Source of the DNA: an uncultured Alphaproteobacteria bacterium
GTDB lineage: Bacteria > Pseudomonadota > Alphaproteobacteria > HIMB59 > GCA-002718135
Assembly (NCBI GenBank): GCA_902620425.1
Contig: CACNHX010000002.1
Location: forward strand, 139,127 to 203,126
Direction of reading: 5' to 3'
Length of the DNA: 64,000 nt
The notes below the pieces were generated by a model. That model worked only from the letters and a program-made list of their open reading frames with translations. It was not told where the DNA came from and did not search any database. A program made the position numbers and the translations under genes. The stretch's first letter is position 1. The number at the start of each line of letters is the position of its first letter. Positions 19,421 to 26,781 of this stretch are shown here, in pieces.

Positions 19421-19933
19421 ATGAGTTTAGATAAAAATAATTCGCAATATAGTAAAATAGCAATATTATTTCATTGGGGGTTTGTTCTTTTATTTGTTTA
19501 TGGTGTAGCCAAGCAAGTAGATGATATTAATCAACTTGAAGACCAAGCCTTTTTTAGATTTGAAATTATTTTTGCATTAATTTTTTTGTTTCTTCTTTTA
19601 ATCCGTCTAGTTTATATGAAAACAACACAAAAGACATCCTTACCTGAAGATACGCCAAAAGCTCAAAAATTAGCTGCTAAAATTGTTCACAACGGTATGT
19701 ATGCTCTATTAATAGGTACTGTGTTATCAGGATTATTGATTGGTTTTTTATTTTGGTTAGAACTTAAAGATGGAATTATAACTGATATTGTTATTATTTT
19801 TCACGAACTAAACATTAATTTACTTTATTGGTTTATAGGTATTCATATCTTAGCAGCAACCTATCATCGTTTGAAAAAAGATGGTGTTTGGAGCTCAATG
19901 GTGCCTTTTTTTAAAGAAAAAAAACCCAAATAA
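19421..19933 (+). CDS. Cytochrome b561 family protein
   Basis: This 170-residue protein has four hydrophobic segments and histidines placed as in the YceJ-type cytochrome b561 family, which holds two haems b and moves electrons in the inner membrane. They occur in ILFHWG near the start, KIVHNGMY, FHELN and GIHILAATYHR near the end. The physiological partner cannot be read from the sequence. It stands alone between the divergent sspB and the convergent rhodanese gene. Confidence 0.85.
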   Translation: MSLDKNNSQYSKIAILFHWGFVLLFVYGVAKQVDDINQLEDQAFFRFEIIFALIFLFLLLIRLVYMKTTQKTSLPEDTPKAQKLAAKIVHNGMYALLIGTVLSGLLIGFLFWLELKDGIITDIVIIFHELNINLLYWFIGIHILAATYHRLKKDGVWSSMVPFFKEKKPK

Positions 19934-19951
19934 ATTTCTAATTTAATAAAA

Positions 19952-20317
19952 TTATTTTTTTAATTTTTCCCATTCAGCCATACCGCCAGTAATATTTTTA
20001 ACATTTTTAATACCCATATCTTTCATTGTTTTAGTTGATAAAGTTCCTTGTCCGCCTACACCACAAAATACAACATATTCTTTATCTGGGTTTTCTTTGA
20101 AAAATTTATTTTCTAAAGGACTACCTTCTGCCAAATAAAATTCAAGAAAAGCTCTATCCAAATGAATTGCATTTCCTATTGTTCCTTTATCAAAACTTTC
20201 TTTATCCCTAACATCAATAAATTGCACATTTGGATCATCAAGTTTTTCTTTTGCTTTCGATGCAGAAATATTTTCAATTTCATTTCTTATACTCATTAAA
20301 TCTTCAAATTTTTTCAT
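19952..20317 (-). CDS. Rhodanese-like sulfurtransferase
   Basis: A single rhodanese domain of 121 residues without a signal peptide, so probably cytoplasmic. It has the N-terminal QFIDVRDKESFDKG signature and the active-site loop FCGVGGQGT with the catalytic cysteine, followed by NITGGMAEWEK at the C-terminus. Proteins of this kind carry persulfide sulfur; the acceptor is unknown here. It converges on the cytochrome b561 gene. Confidence 0.88.
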   Translation of the reverse strand: MKKFEDLMSIRNEIENISASKAKEKLDDPNVQFIDVRDKESFDKGTIGNAIHLDRAFLEFYLAEGSPLENKFFKENPDKEYVVFCGVGGQGTLSTKTMKDMGIKNVKNITGGMAEWEKLKK

Positions 20318-20561
20318 ATTTATTTACCTTATTATGTTATTCGTTTTATTGCTCGGTGCATTAAAAATTGCTTATTATAATTATACACATCAAAACACTT
20401 GAAAGGTTAAGCAATGCTTTTGTAATTAGCTCATTCTTTCTTAAAAATTTATATCATATATTATTTAATATGAGAGAATTTTTAGTTTTTTTTAAGCATA
20501 TAATACACATGTTATAAAATATTTTAATTAAATTATTTTAAATTTATTGTACTGTTTAATT
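20318..20561. other. 244-base AT-rich intergenic region
   Basis: No coding frame or clear terminator is evident. The segment holds an 11-base copy of part of the tmRNA tail (TTGCTCGGTGC, 20349-20359) and a perfect TATAAT at 20499-20504 that could serve the following gene, though no good -35 is visible at normal spacing. Confidence 0.4.
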
Positions 20562-20918
20562 ATGTTTTTAAAATTAATAAAAAAAATAACAATCTTCTTA
20601 TTTTTTGTTAATCCTGCTCTAGCTTTTCATGATGTAGAAGTTTCTAATGAGGATATAGCTTCTTTAGGAGGATTATGGGTTCAAATATTTGTTTATGAAG
20701 AAAACTGTATGGATAATCAATATTACACTTTAATAACTGAAAGATTACAAGAAAGTCCTAGATTTGAAAGATACTCATCTGAATTAGATCATTTAACTGG
20801 AAGTCAAGAATTGGCTTGGGAAAATGGTGCAGAAGGTGCAGCTTTAGTAATTGAATCAGGTGGAACAAGCTGTGATATTATTGCTGAAGTTATTTGGGAA
20901 TGGTTTGGTGAAAATTAA
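20562..20918 (+). CDS. Small putative secreted protein of unknown function
   Basis: I do not recognise this 118-residue protein. With the ATG at 20562 the N-terminus is a typical signal peptide: basic LKLIKK, a hydrophobic core, then NPALA followed by Phe as a probable signal peptidase I site. The mature part, about 97 residues, is acidic, contains several tryptophans and has only two cysteines, which could form a disulfide in the periplasm. The frame opens at a TTG 15 bases earlier, which would spoil the signal peptide. It lies between two partial copies of the tmRNA tail. Confidence 0.6.
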   Translation: MFLKLIKKITIFLFFVNPALAFHDVEVSNEDIASLGGLWVQIFVYEENCMDNQYYTLITERLQESPRFERYSSELDHLTGSQELAWENGAEGAALVIESGGTSCDIIAEVIWEWFGEN

Positions 20919-21139
20919 TAAATTTTAATTTGTTTAGCAAATATTATCCGCAGATTTATAGCAACTAAAAAAAACAAAATAAAGAATCAAAAATCAAGAT
21001 TGTAGTGGGGCGTTCTGTATAACGACTACTAAATCATTATTAACAGAAAATAAGGACTTTTGGAAACTTCTTCGTAGAAACTTCGTAGTAAGTTTTCTTT
21101 ATTTGTCAGATTTCTTGTTTTAGTTCTTCGTAGTCTTTT
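20919..21139. other. 221-base intergenic region with hairpin and repeats
   Basis: No gene is seen. The segment contains a 13-base copy of the tmRNA terminator arm (TGGGGCGTTCTGT, 21006-21018) embedded in a bulged hairpin (21002-21029), and three copies of CTTCGTAG at 21070, 21081 and 21126. It borders the 3' end of the minus-strand HEAT-like gene. Confidence 0.5.
21070..21133 (+). repeat. CTTCGTAG repeat cluster, left (three copies)
   Basis: Three copies of CTTCGTAG start at 21070, 21081 and 21126, all in one orientation; the first two form an 11-base tandem. A matching cluster of three lies on the other side of the HEAT-like gene at 21727-21757. Confidence 0.75.
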
Positions 21140-21661
21140 TTATTCTTTAATTAAGGATAATAATTTCTTTGCTAGTCTAGAAACTGCCTTTCTTCTATCT
21201 TTTGAAAGTTTTTTAATAATTTTTATATTTTCTTTTATTGTTTTATTATCAATTTTATTGAAAGTTATTAGAGCATTCATTGATTGACACAAAACAATCC
21301 AATCACTGGAATTATTAAGATAATCAGATACAATTTTTTTTGCTTTTTTTTGTTCTTTATTTTCTAATTGATTAACTAATTCTGAAAATAATTGAGCGCA
21401 GGTCCATTGTGTGGAAGATTGTTTTATTTTTGAAATTTTGTTTAAGAAAATATGTTTAAAATCTAAAAACCATTCTGGTTTTTGTCTAAATATTCTTTTT
21501 AAAGCATTTGATGTTCTTAATCTTACTATTTGGTCTGTGCTTGAATAACACTTAATTAATGGATTAATTCTATTTTTTTTAACAATAACATGTTCAACAA
21601 CTTTTATTGTATTACCTAGTGAATTTGGATGACCTCCAGTTAGTTCAGACTCATAATTCAT
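21140..21661 (-). CDS. HEAT-repeat-like conserved protein
   Basis: This 173-residue protein is strongly basic and predicted all-helical. Its motifs resemble a family of uncharacterised bacterial HEAT-repeat proteins: GGHPNSLGNTIKVVE, DQIVRLRTSNALKRI, STQWTCAQLF and SKDRRKAVSRLAKKLL, spaced as paired helices. No catalytic motif is seen, so a protein-interaction role is the only reasonable guess. I use the ATG at 21661 rather than a TTG six bases further upstream. The gene is flanked by CTTCGTAG clusters and, beyond them, by 13-base direct repeats of the tmRNA tail. Confidence 0.75.
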   Translation of the reverse strand: MNYESELTGGHPNSLGNTIKVVEHVIVKKNRINPLIKCYSSTDQIVRLRTSNALKRIFRQKPEWFLDFKHIFLNKISKIKQSSTQWTCAQLFSELVNQLENKEQKKAKKIVSDYLNNSSDWIVLCQSMNALITFNKIDNKTIKENIKIIKKLSKDRRKAVSRLAKKLLSLIKE

Positions 21662-21726
21662 TATCAATTAATTTGTTTAAATAAATCTGACAATTAACAT
21701 TACCTAATAATAAATTATATATTTTC

Positions 21727-21757
21727 CTTCGTAGTAACTTCGTAGTAAACTTCGTAG
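21727..21757 (+). repeat. CTTCGTAG repeat cluster, right (three copies)
   Basis: CTTCGTAG occurs at 21727-21734, 21738-21745 and 21750-21757, giving 11- and 12-base periods. It lies upstream of the minus-strand HEAT-like gene, 49 bases from the tmRNA tail, and mirrors the left cluster, which starts 51 bases from its own copy of the tail. Confidence 0.8.
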
Positions 21758-21800
21758 AGAGGTTTTTAAAAGAAATTGTTGATTTGATTAGATAATATTT

Positions 21801-21832
21801 AAAAAATGGGGCGTTCTGTTGCTCGGTGCCCC
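21801..21832 (-). terminator. Terminator-like hairpin at the tmRNA 3' end
   Basis: On the minus strand a GGGGC arm (21832-21828), a 15-base loop, a GCCCC arm (21812-21808), one A and six T residues make a rho-independent terminator shape at the end of the tmRNA coding piece. Parts of this sequence recur at 21006-21018 and 20349-20359. Confidence 0.65.
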
Positions 21833-22030
21833 GGACCGCGCTCACCTAGAATCTAGGCAGCAAGTGCTAATCTATTATCGTTAGCGTTTATAAAATAGCC
21901 CGATAACGGTGGTACAATACCGGATAAAGTCTTTGTCTTTGAATTACCGTCAAACCTATTTCGTCCCCATCTTTGGTGGAGACGCCGGGTACCGCCCCCG
22001 GGTCCGAATAACTTATTGCACAAAGCATTT
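21808..22030 (-). ncRNA. ssrA: Circularly permuted two-piece tmRNA
   Basis: Read on the minus strand, the acceptor piece comes first: TTCGGAC, a T-stem CCGGG/CCCGG, then CGTCTCC and ACCA ending at 21974. After a five-base intervening AAGAT the coding piece begins at 21968 with GGGGACG, which pairs with CGTCTCC over seven positions. The third pair is G-U, the identity element for alanyl-tRNA synthetase. A D-loop-like GGTTTGACGG follows. The tag reading frame at 21885-21853 encodes ANDNRLALAA and ends in TAG, with the stop inside a CCTAG/CTAGG hairpin. tmRNA rescues stalled ribosomes and tags the product for ClpXP. The precursor 5' end is approximate. Confidence 0.93.
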
Positions 22031-22058
22031 ATTATCTTAGTTGCAAAGCAACATTATT

Positions 22059-22064
22059 ATTATA
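22059..22064 (-). promoter_or_regulatory. Putative tmRNA promoter -10 box
   Basis: On the minus strand a perfect TATAAT lies about 35 bases upstream of the acceptor-piece region. A weak -35 candidate TTTCAA sits 17 bases before it. A GTTGC/GCAAC mini-hairpin occurs in the leader. The assignment rests mainly on the -10 match and position. Confidence 0.45.
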
Positions 22065-22155
22065 CCTCAAACTAATTATACTTGAAAGTTTTGTCTTGAG
22101 ACCTAGCAATTAAAAAAAAAAATTGTTACTAATTAAGCTTTAAAATAAATAAAAC

Positions 22156-22644
22156 ATGATTAAAGCAATAATGGCAGTAGATGAAAAAGGTGGCATAAGT
22201 AAGGGGGAAAGTATGCCTTGGCCTAAAAATTCAATTGATTTGAAATGGTTTAAAGAAAATACAATTAATAATATTGTAGTAATGGGAAGAAAGACCTGGG
22301 AAGATCCTTTTATGCCTACACCTCTAAAATCAAGAATAAATGTACTAATTACAAATAAAAATAAAGAATTAATTGAAGGAGCAGATTATTATTTAAGTGG
22401 AAATGTGAATAATGAAATTCAAAATATTCAATCTGAATATATAAACAAGGATATTTTTATAATTGGTGGATCAGAAATAATAAATTTAACATTTAATTTA
22501 ATAGAACAATTTTACCTAACCAGAATCTACGGTAATTACAATTGTGAAAAATTTATAGATGTCTCTTTAATAGAAAATAATTTGAATATGATTAAAAAAA
22601 TTGATGGCGATACAACATGTCATTTTGAAATTTGGGAAAAATGA
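22156..22644 (+). CDS. folA: Dihydrofolate reductase
   Basis: DHFR reduces dihydrofolate to tetrahydrofolate with NADPH, regenerating the cofactor consumed by ThyA. The N-terminal AIMAVDEKGGISKG and MPWPK segments, VVMGRKTWED and FIIGGSEI are the usual folate- and NADPH-binding parts. At 162 residues it matches chromosomal DHFRs. The TGA overlaps the thyA ATG as ATGA, so the pair is a two-gene operon; this order is the reverse of the common thyA-folA. Confidence 0.94.
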   Translation: MIKAIMAVDEKGGISKGESMPWPKNSIDLKWFKENTINNIVVMGRKTWEDPFMPTPLKSRINVLITNKNKELIEGADYYLSGNVNNEIQNIQSEYINKDIFIIGGSEIINLTFNLIEQFYLTRIYGNYNCEKFIDVSLIENNLNMIKKIDGDTTCHFEIWEK

Positions 22645-23471
22645 AACAATACTTAGATGCATTAAGATATTGTTATGATAATGGAACTGATGTTCAAAGC
22701 AGAGCAGGTAGCGTTAGAAAATCATTTGGGTTTCAAATGTATTATGATTTATCAAAAGGCTTTCCTGCTATAACAACTAAAAAACTAGCATGGAAATCTG
22801 TAATTTCAGAGTTACTATGGTTTATTGAAGGTTCTGATGATGAAAGAAGGTTAGCAGAAATTTTATACAATGATTCAAGAAAAAACTTAAAAGATAAAAA
22901 AACTATTTGGACACAAAATGCTGAAGCAGATTATTGGAAGCCAAAAGCTCGATTTGATGGTGATGTTGGTAAAATTTATGGTGTTCAATGGAGAAATTTT
23001 AATGGAGAAGATCAAATTGTAAATTTAATAAAAGGACTAAAAGAAGACCCAAATGGCAGACGACATATAATTTCAGCTTGGAATCCTCCTGAGATAAAAA
23101 ATATGTCATTACCTGCATGTCATGCATTCTCACAATTTTTTATTTCAAATAACAAATTAAGCTGCCAATTATATCAAAGATCATGCGATATGTTTTTGGG
23201 AGTTCCATTTAACATAGCTAGTTATAGTCTTTTGACTCATATGTTAGCTAGAGAGTGTAAATTAGAAGTAGGAAAATTTATTCATTCTTTAGGAGATTTT
23301 CATATTTATAAAGAACATTTTGAGCAGGTTAAAATACAATTACAAAGAGAGCCCAAAAAATTACCTGAGCTTCAGTTTGAAACAAAAAACTTTTTTAAAT
23401 ACAACGTTAATGATTTTAAATTAGTTAACTATGAGCATCATGAAAAAATTGATGCTTCAATGAATGTTTAA
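22641..23471 (+). CDS. thyA: Thymidylate synthase
   Basis: ThyA methylates dUMP to dTMP with methylene-tetrahydrofolate. The catalytic cysteine is residue 160 in LPACHAFSQFF, and the QRSCDMFLGVPFNIASY block that binds dUMP and folate is intact. I place the start at the ATG overlapping the folA stop (MKQYLDALR), giving 276 residues; a TTG nine bases earlier adds only three residues. It converges with the Mrp gene, sharing four bases. Confidence 0.95.
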   Translation: MKQYLDALRYCYDNGTDVQSRAGSVRKSFGFQMYYDLSKGFPAITTKKLAWKSVISELLWFIEGSDDERRLAEILYNDSRKNLKDKKTIWTQNAEADYWKPKARFDGDVGKIYGVQWRNFNGEDQIVNLIKGLKEDPNGRRHIISAWNPPEIKNMSLPACHAFSQFFISNNKLSCQLYQRSCDMFLGVPFNIASYSLLTHMLARECKLEVGKFIHSLGDFHIYKEHFEQVKIQLQREPKKLPELQFETKNFFKYNVNDFKLVNYEHHEKIDASMNV

Positions 23472-24511
23472 TCTAGAGATTTTTTTAAATTTTTAGCAAT
23501 TGATATAAATTTTTTTGAAATTTCACCATCTGGATTGTCTATCAGAGCAGGTATTCCATTGTCTGATTGAATTCTTAAATTTGTATCAATAGGAATTTCT
23601 CCTAAAAATGGTATTTTAGATTCTTCAGCTTCTTTTTTTACACCATCTTTTGAAAATATATAATGTTTCTGATTACAATTATTACATATGAAATAACTCA
23701 TATTTTCAACAATACCAAGAATCTCAACATTTACTTTTTTAAACATATTTATTCCTTTTCTAGCATCAGTAAGAGCTACATCTTGAGGTGTAGAAATTAC
23801 AATTGATCCAGAGAGTTTTGAACTTTGAGCCAAAGTAAGCTGAGCATCTCCAGTGCCTGGTGGCAAATCTATTATAAGGTAATCTAATTCACCCCATTCA
23901 ACTCCATTAAACATCTGCTCTAAAGCTTTCATGACCATTGGCCCTCTCCAAATCGTTGGAGCTTCAGAGTCTAGAATAAATCCAATAGACATCAATTTTA
24001 TTCCGTAATTTTCTAAAGGTATAAGTTTTTTGTTTTCATTCATTATAGGTTTTTTTGAAATACCCATCATTCTAGGAATACTAGGGCCATAAATATCTGC
24101 ATCAAGTAAGCCAATTTTAAGATCTAGTGAGCTTAATGCTGTGGCAAGATTTACAGAAAATGTTGATTTGCCAACTCCTCCCTTACCACTAGCGATAGCT
24201 ACTATATTTTTTGCATCAATTTTAAATCTTTTATTATCATTATTATTTGTTTTAGTATTTTCTACATCTGAGTTTATAATTACATTCACAGAAAGTATTC
24301 CAGAAATTTGTTCAACATTATTTTTAAGCAATCTTGCTATATTTAGATAAAGATCTTCTTTTTGACCTTTTACAAGTAAGGAGATGTTTACATTGCCATC
24401 TTTTACAACTGCTGAAATATTTTGATTTTTAGGATCAAAACTAAGATTTGTTTCAGGATCACTAAATTTCTTAGAAAATGTGTAAATTAAAGATAAAATT
24501 TCTTCAGACAT
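23468..24511 (-). CDS. Mrp/ApbC-family iron-sulfur carrier ATPase
   Basis: This 347-residue P-loop ATPase belongs to the Mrp/ApbC/NBP35 family, which carries and transfers Fe-S clusters. An N-terminal MIP18-like domain of about 90 residues precedes the deviant Walker A GKGGVGKS at residues 109-116, followed by DADIYGPS and DLPPGTGDAQL. The cysteine pair CNNC near the C-terminal third is the expected cluster-bridging site. It is divergent from hflK across 86 bases. Confidence 0.92.
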   Translation of the reverse strand: MSEEILSLIYTFSKKFSDPETNLSFDPKNQNISAVVKDGNVNISLLVKGQKEDLYLNIARLLKNNVEQISGILSVNVIINSDVENTKTNNNDNKRFKIDAKNIVAIASGKGGVGKSTFSVNLATALSSLDLKIGLLDADIYGPSIPRMMGISKKPIMNENKKLIPLENYGIKLMSIGFILDSEAPTIWRGPMVMKALEQMFNGVEWGELDYLIIDLPPGTGDAQLTLAQSSKLSGSIVISTPQDVALTDARKGINMFKKVNVEILGIVENMSYFICNNCNQKHYIFSKDGVKKEAEESKIPFLGEIPIDTNLRIQSDNGIPALIDNPDGEISKKFISIAKNLKKSLD

Positions 24512-24597
24512 ACTTGATTTTTCCAGATTTACTCAAATATTAGTTATTAAATAATACAATTAGTGTTAGTAGATAGAGCCAATATTATCAATAATAT

Positions 24598-25704
24598 ATG
24601 AACTGGAATAAAAATAACAACGACAATAATCCTTGGGGATCAGGTGGAAATAACAACCCTTGGGGTTCAGGAGGGTCTGGAAACGGCCCAAATAGAAGAG
24701 ATTTTGAAGATTCCATCAGAAAAGCAAAAGATAGATTTGGCAATTTTAAATTTGGAGGCAGACGTAACCTTTCAATATTTATAATAGTAGCTGTTTTACT
24801 ATGGTTAGCTACAGGTTTTTATAGAGTAGAGCCTGATGAACAGGGTGTAGAGCTTTTATTTGGGAGATGGAATGGTCAAACAACCGAGCCTGGATTACAT
24901 TACTTTTTTCCAACTCCAATCGGTCAAACTGTTACACCTAAAGTTGAAGTAATTAGAAAAATTAACGTTGGATTTAGAAGCGCAAGTGATCTTGGTTTTG
25001 GCTCAAATTCAAATGCAGAAAGAAAAGTTATTGAAGAAAGTTTAATGCTTACGGGTGATCAAAACATAGCAGATGTTGCATTCACAGTACTATTCAAAAT
25101 TAAAGACGCTGGAAATTTTTTATTCAAGCTTAGAAATCCAGAACTTACTGTCAAAGATATGTCTGAAAGTGTTGTACGTGAAGTTGTTGGTCAAAGAGAT
25201 CTTCAGTTCTTACTTACAGAAGGTCGTCAAGAGGTTGAACAAGTTGTAAGAAATGAATTACAACTTGTTTTAGATTCCTATGAAAGTGGTGTTTTAATTC
25301 AATCAGTGCAGCTTCAAAGTGTTGATCCACCTGATCAAGTTATTGACGCTTTTGATGAAGTTCAAAGGGCAAGACAGGATAAAGAAAGACTAGTTAACGA
25401 AGCAAACACTTATTTAAATAGGATTGTACCTAATGCGCGCGGTGAAGCAGCCAAACTTGTTGAAGCTGCTACAGCATATAAAGAGCAGGTAGTTAAACAA
25501 GCCGAAGGTGTGGCACAAAACTTTATTGATGTTTACAATAGTTATAAAAATGCGAAAGAAGTAACTAAGAGAAGAATTTATTTAGAAACTTTGAGAGAAG
25601 TTTTAGAAGGTAAGAACAAAATAATTTTAGATGATACTGGAAATGGACAGGGTGTAGTTCCTTACCTTCCATTGAATGAACTTAAAAAGTCAGGAAGTAA
25701 TTAA
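24598..25704 (+). CDS. hflK: HflK, SPFH-domain FtsH regulator
   Basis: HflK and HflC form the membrane complex that surrounds and modulates the FtsH protease. The 368-residue protein has a Gly/Asn-rich cytoplasmic start with repeated NPWGSGG, one membrane segment at about residues 58-75, then an SPFH/band-7 domain (DEQGVELLFGRW onward) and a helical C-terminal coiled region rich in Ala, Glu and Gln. hflC follows at once, with an AGGAAG-like ribosome site inside the hflK end. Confidence 0.94.
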   Translation: MNWNKNNNDNNPWGSGGNNNPWGSGGSGNGPNRRDFEDSIRKAKDRFGNFKFGGRRNLSIFIIVAVLLWLATGFYRVEPDEQGVELLFGRWNGQTTEPGLHYFFPTPIGQTVTPKVEVIRKINVGFRSASDLGFGSNSNAERKVIEESLMLTGDQNIADVAFTVLFKIKDAGNFLFKLRNPELTVKDMSESVVREVVGQRDLQFLLTEGRQEVEQVVRNELQLVLDSYESGVLIQSVQLQSVDPPDQVIDAFDEVQRARQDKERLVNEANTYLNRIVPNARGEAAKLVEAATAYKEQVVKQAEGVAQNFIDVYNSYKNAKEVTKRRIYLETLREVLEGKNKIILDDTGNGQGVVPYLPLNELKKSGSN

Positions 25705-25705
25705 G

Positions 25706-26581
25706 ATGAGATTTAGTGCAAGAAATTTACTTATAGTTTTAGTTTTATTTATTCTTTTCCTTACTTTCACAGGTGCTTTTTTTATTGTAAATGAGACTAA
25801 GCAAGCATTAGTACTTCAATTTGGTGATCCAAGAAAAGTTGTTACAAAACCTGGTCTTCAGTTTAAAATTCCATTTATTCAAGACGCCATCTTTTTAGAT
25901 TCAAGATTATTAAATCTTGATCCTCAACCAGAAGAGATGATACTTTCAGATCAAAAAAGAATTATTGTTGATTCTTTTGCTAGATACAACATTGTAGATC
26001 CATTAAAGTTTTATCAGACAGTTAGAAATGAAACTACCTTCTCAGATAGATTTGGAAGGATCATAAACGCTGCGGTTAGGGGTGTAATTGCACAATATTC
26101 TTTAACATCACTGTTGAGTGATGAACGTATTAATATTATGAATGAAATTGAAAAACAAATTAAGGTTAATGAGAATTCTTTTGGTGTTAAAATTGTAGAT
26201 ATAAGAATTGGAAGAACAGATTTAACAGAACAAGTATCTAATAACGTTTATCAAAGAATGCGTTCTGAACGTGAAAAGGAAGCAAATTTATTAAGAGCAG
26301 AAGGTGAAGAACTTTCTAAAGAAATTGTTGCATCAGCAGATAGACAACAAACAGTAATTCTAGCAGAAGCCGAGAGAACTTCATCAATACTAAGAGGTGA
26401 AGGAGATGCTGCTAAAAATAGAATATTAGGTGATGCTTATAGTCGTGATGAGGAATTTTTTGATTTCTTAAGAACAATGCAAGCTTGTAAAGATACTTTT
26501 GGAGATACAGAGATGTCCATGGTAATTGCTCCTGGGGAAGTTTGTGAAAAATTTTTTGGTGAAATAGATATCCAAAATTAA
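25706..26581 (+). CDS. hflC: HflC, SPFH-domain FtsH regulator
   Basis: HflC is the partner of HflK. An N-terminal membrane segment (residues about 7-26) leads into a band-7 domain beginning NETKQALVLQFGDP, with the long REKEANLLRAEGEE helix typical of HflC. I use the ATG at 25706, one base after the hflK stop, giving 291 residues; the frame opens 30 bases earlier inside hflK but those residues are not homologous to HflC starts. The stop overlaps the next gene as TAATG. Confidence 0.94.
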   Translation: MRFSARNLLIVLVLFILFLTFTGAFFIVNETKQALVLQFGDPRKVVTKPGLQFKIPFIQDAIFLDSRLLNLDPQPEEMILSDQKRIIVDSFARYNIVDPLKFYQTVRNETTFSDRFGRIINAAVRGVIAQYSLTSLLSDERINIMNEIEKQIKVNENSFGVKIVDIRIGRTDLTEQVSNNVYQRMRSEREKEANLLRAEGEELSKEIVASADRQQTVILAEAERTSSILRGEGDAAKNRILGDAYSRDEEFFDFLRTMQACKDTFGDTEMSMVIAPGEVCEKFFGEIDIQN

Positions 26582-26781
26582 TGTTTGAAATATTTCTAAT
26601 AAGCATAGGTCTAGTGCTGATCATTGAAGGTATACTCTATTTTTTCTTAGCGAACAATTTAAAGAAATATCTCGATATGCTTTCCCTTATTAATCCACAA
26701 ACTGTAAAAAATATTAGTTTATTTTTTGCGCTTCTAGGACTGTGCCTTATTTATTTCACGTTCAAATACTATGACAATTAA
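26581..26781 (+). CDS. DUF2065 small membrane protein
   Basis: A 66-residue protein with two hydrophobic helices, at about residues 3-22 and 45-62, separated by a short charged loop. It resembles the DUF2065 (YjeT) family, which in proteobacteria is commonly encoded just after hflC. The function is unknown. It starts on the TAATG overlap with hflC and overlaps the protease gene downstream by eleven bases. Confidence 0.82.
   Translation: MFEIFLISIGLVLIIEGILYFFLANNLKKYLDMLSLINPQTVKNISLFFALLGLCLIYFTFKYYDN

Larger units (their letters stand above)
21662..22155. other. 494-base stretch without protein genes
   Basis: The stretch between the HEAT-like gene and folA contains the right CTTCGTAG cluster, the tmRNA terminator, the permuted tmRNA and its promoter region on the minus strand, then about 90 AT-rich bases before folA that hold no clear signal. 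Weakly open minus-strand frames across the tmRNA are not regarded as genes. Confidence 0.7.

Noticed and set aside
21070-21757. CTTCGTAG repeats as a CRISPR array
   Set aside because: The unit is only 8-12 bases, spacing is irregular, a gene lies between clusters and no cas genes are present.
21651-21845. Minus-strand 64-codon frame between the HEAT-like gene and the tmRNA
   Set aside because: It runs across the tmRNA tail and the CTTCGTAG repeats, has no conserved features and is better explained by the RNA gene.
22109-22136. Hairpin around the A-run before folA as a terminator
   Set aside because: Only a CAATT/AATTG stem of five AT-rich pairs can form, without a following T-run; it is too weak to support.
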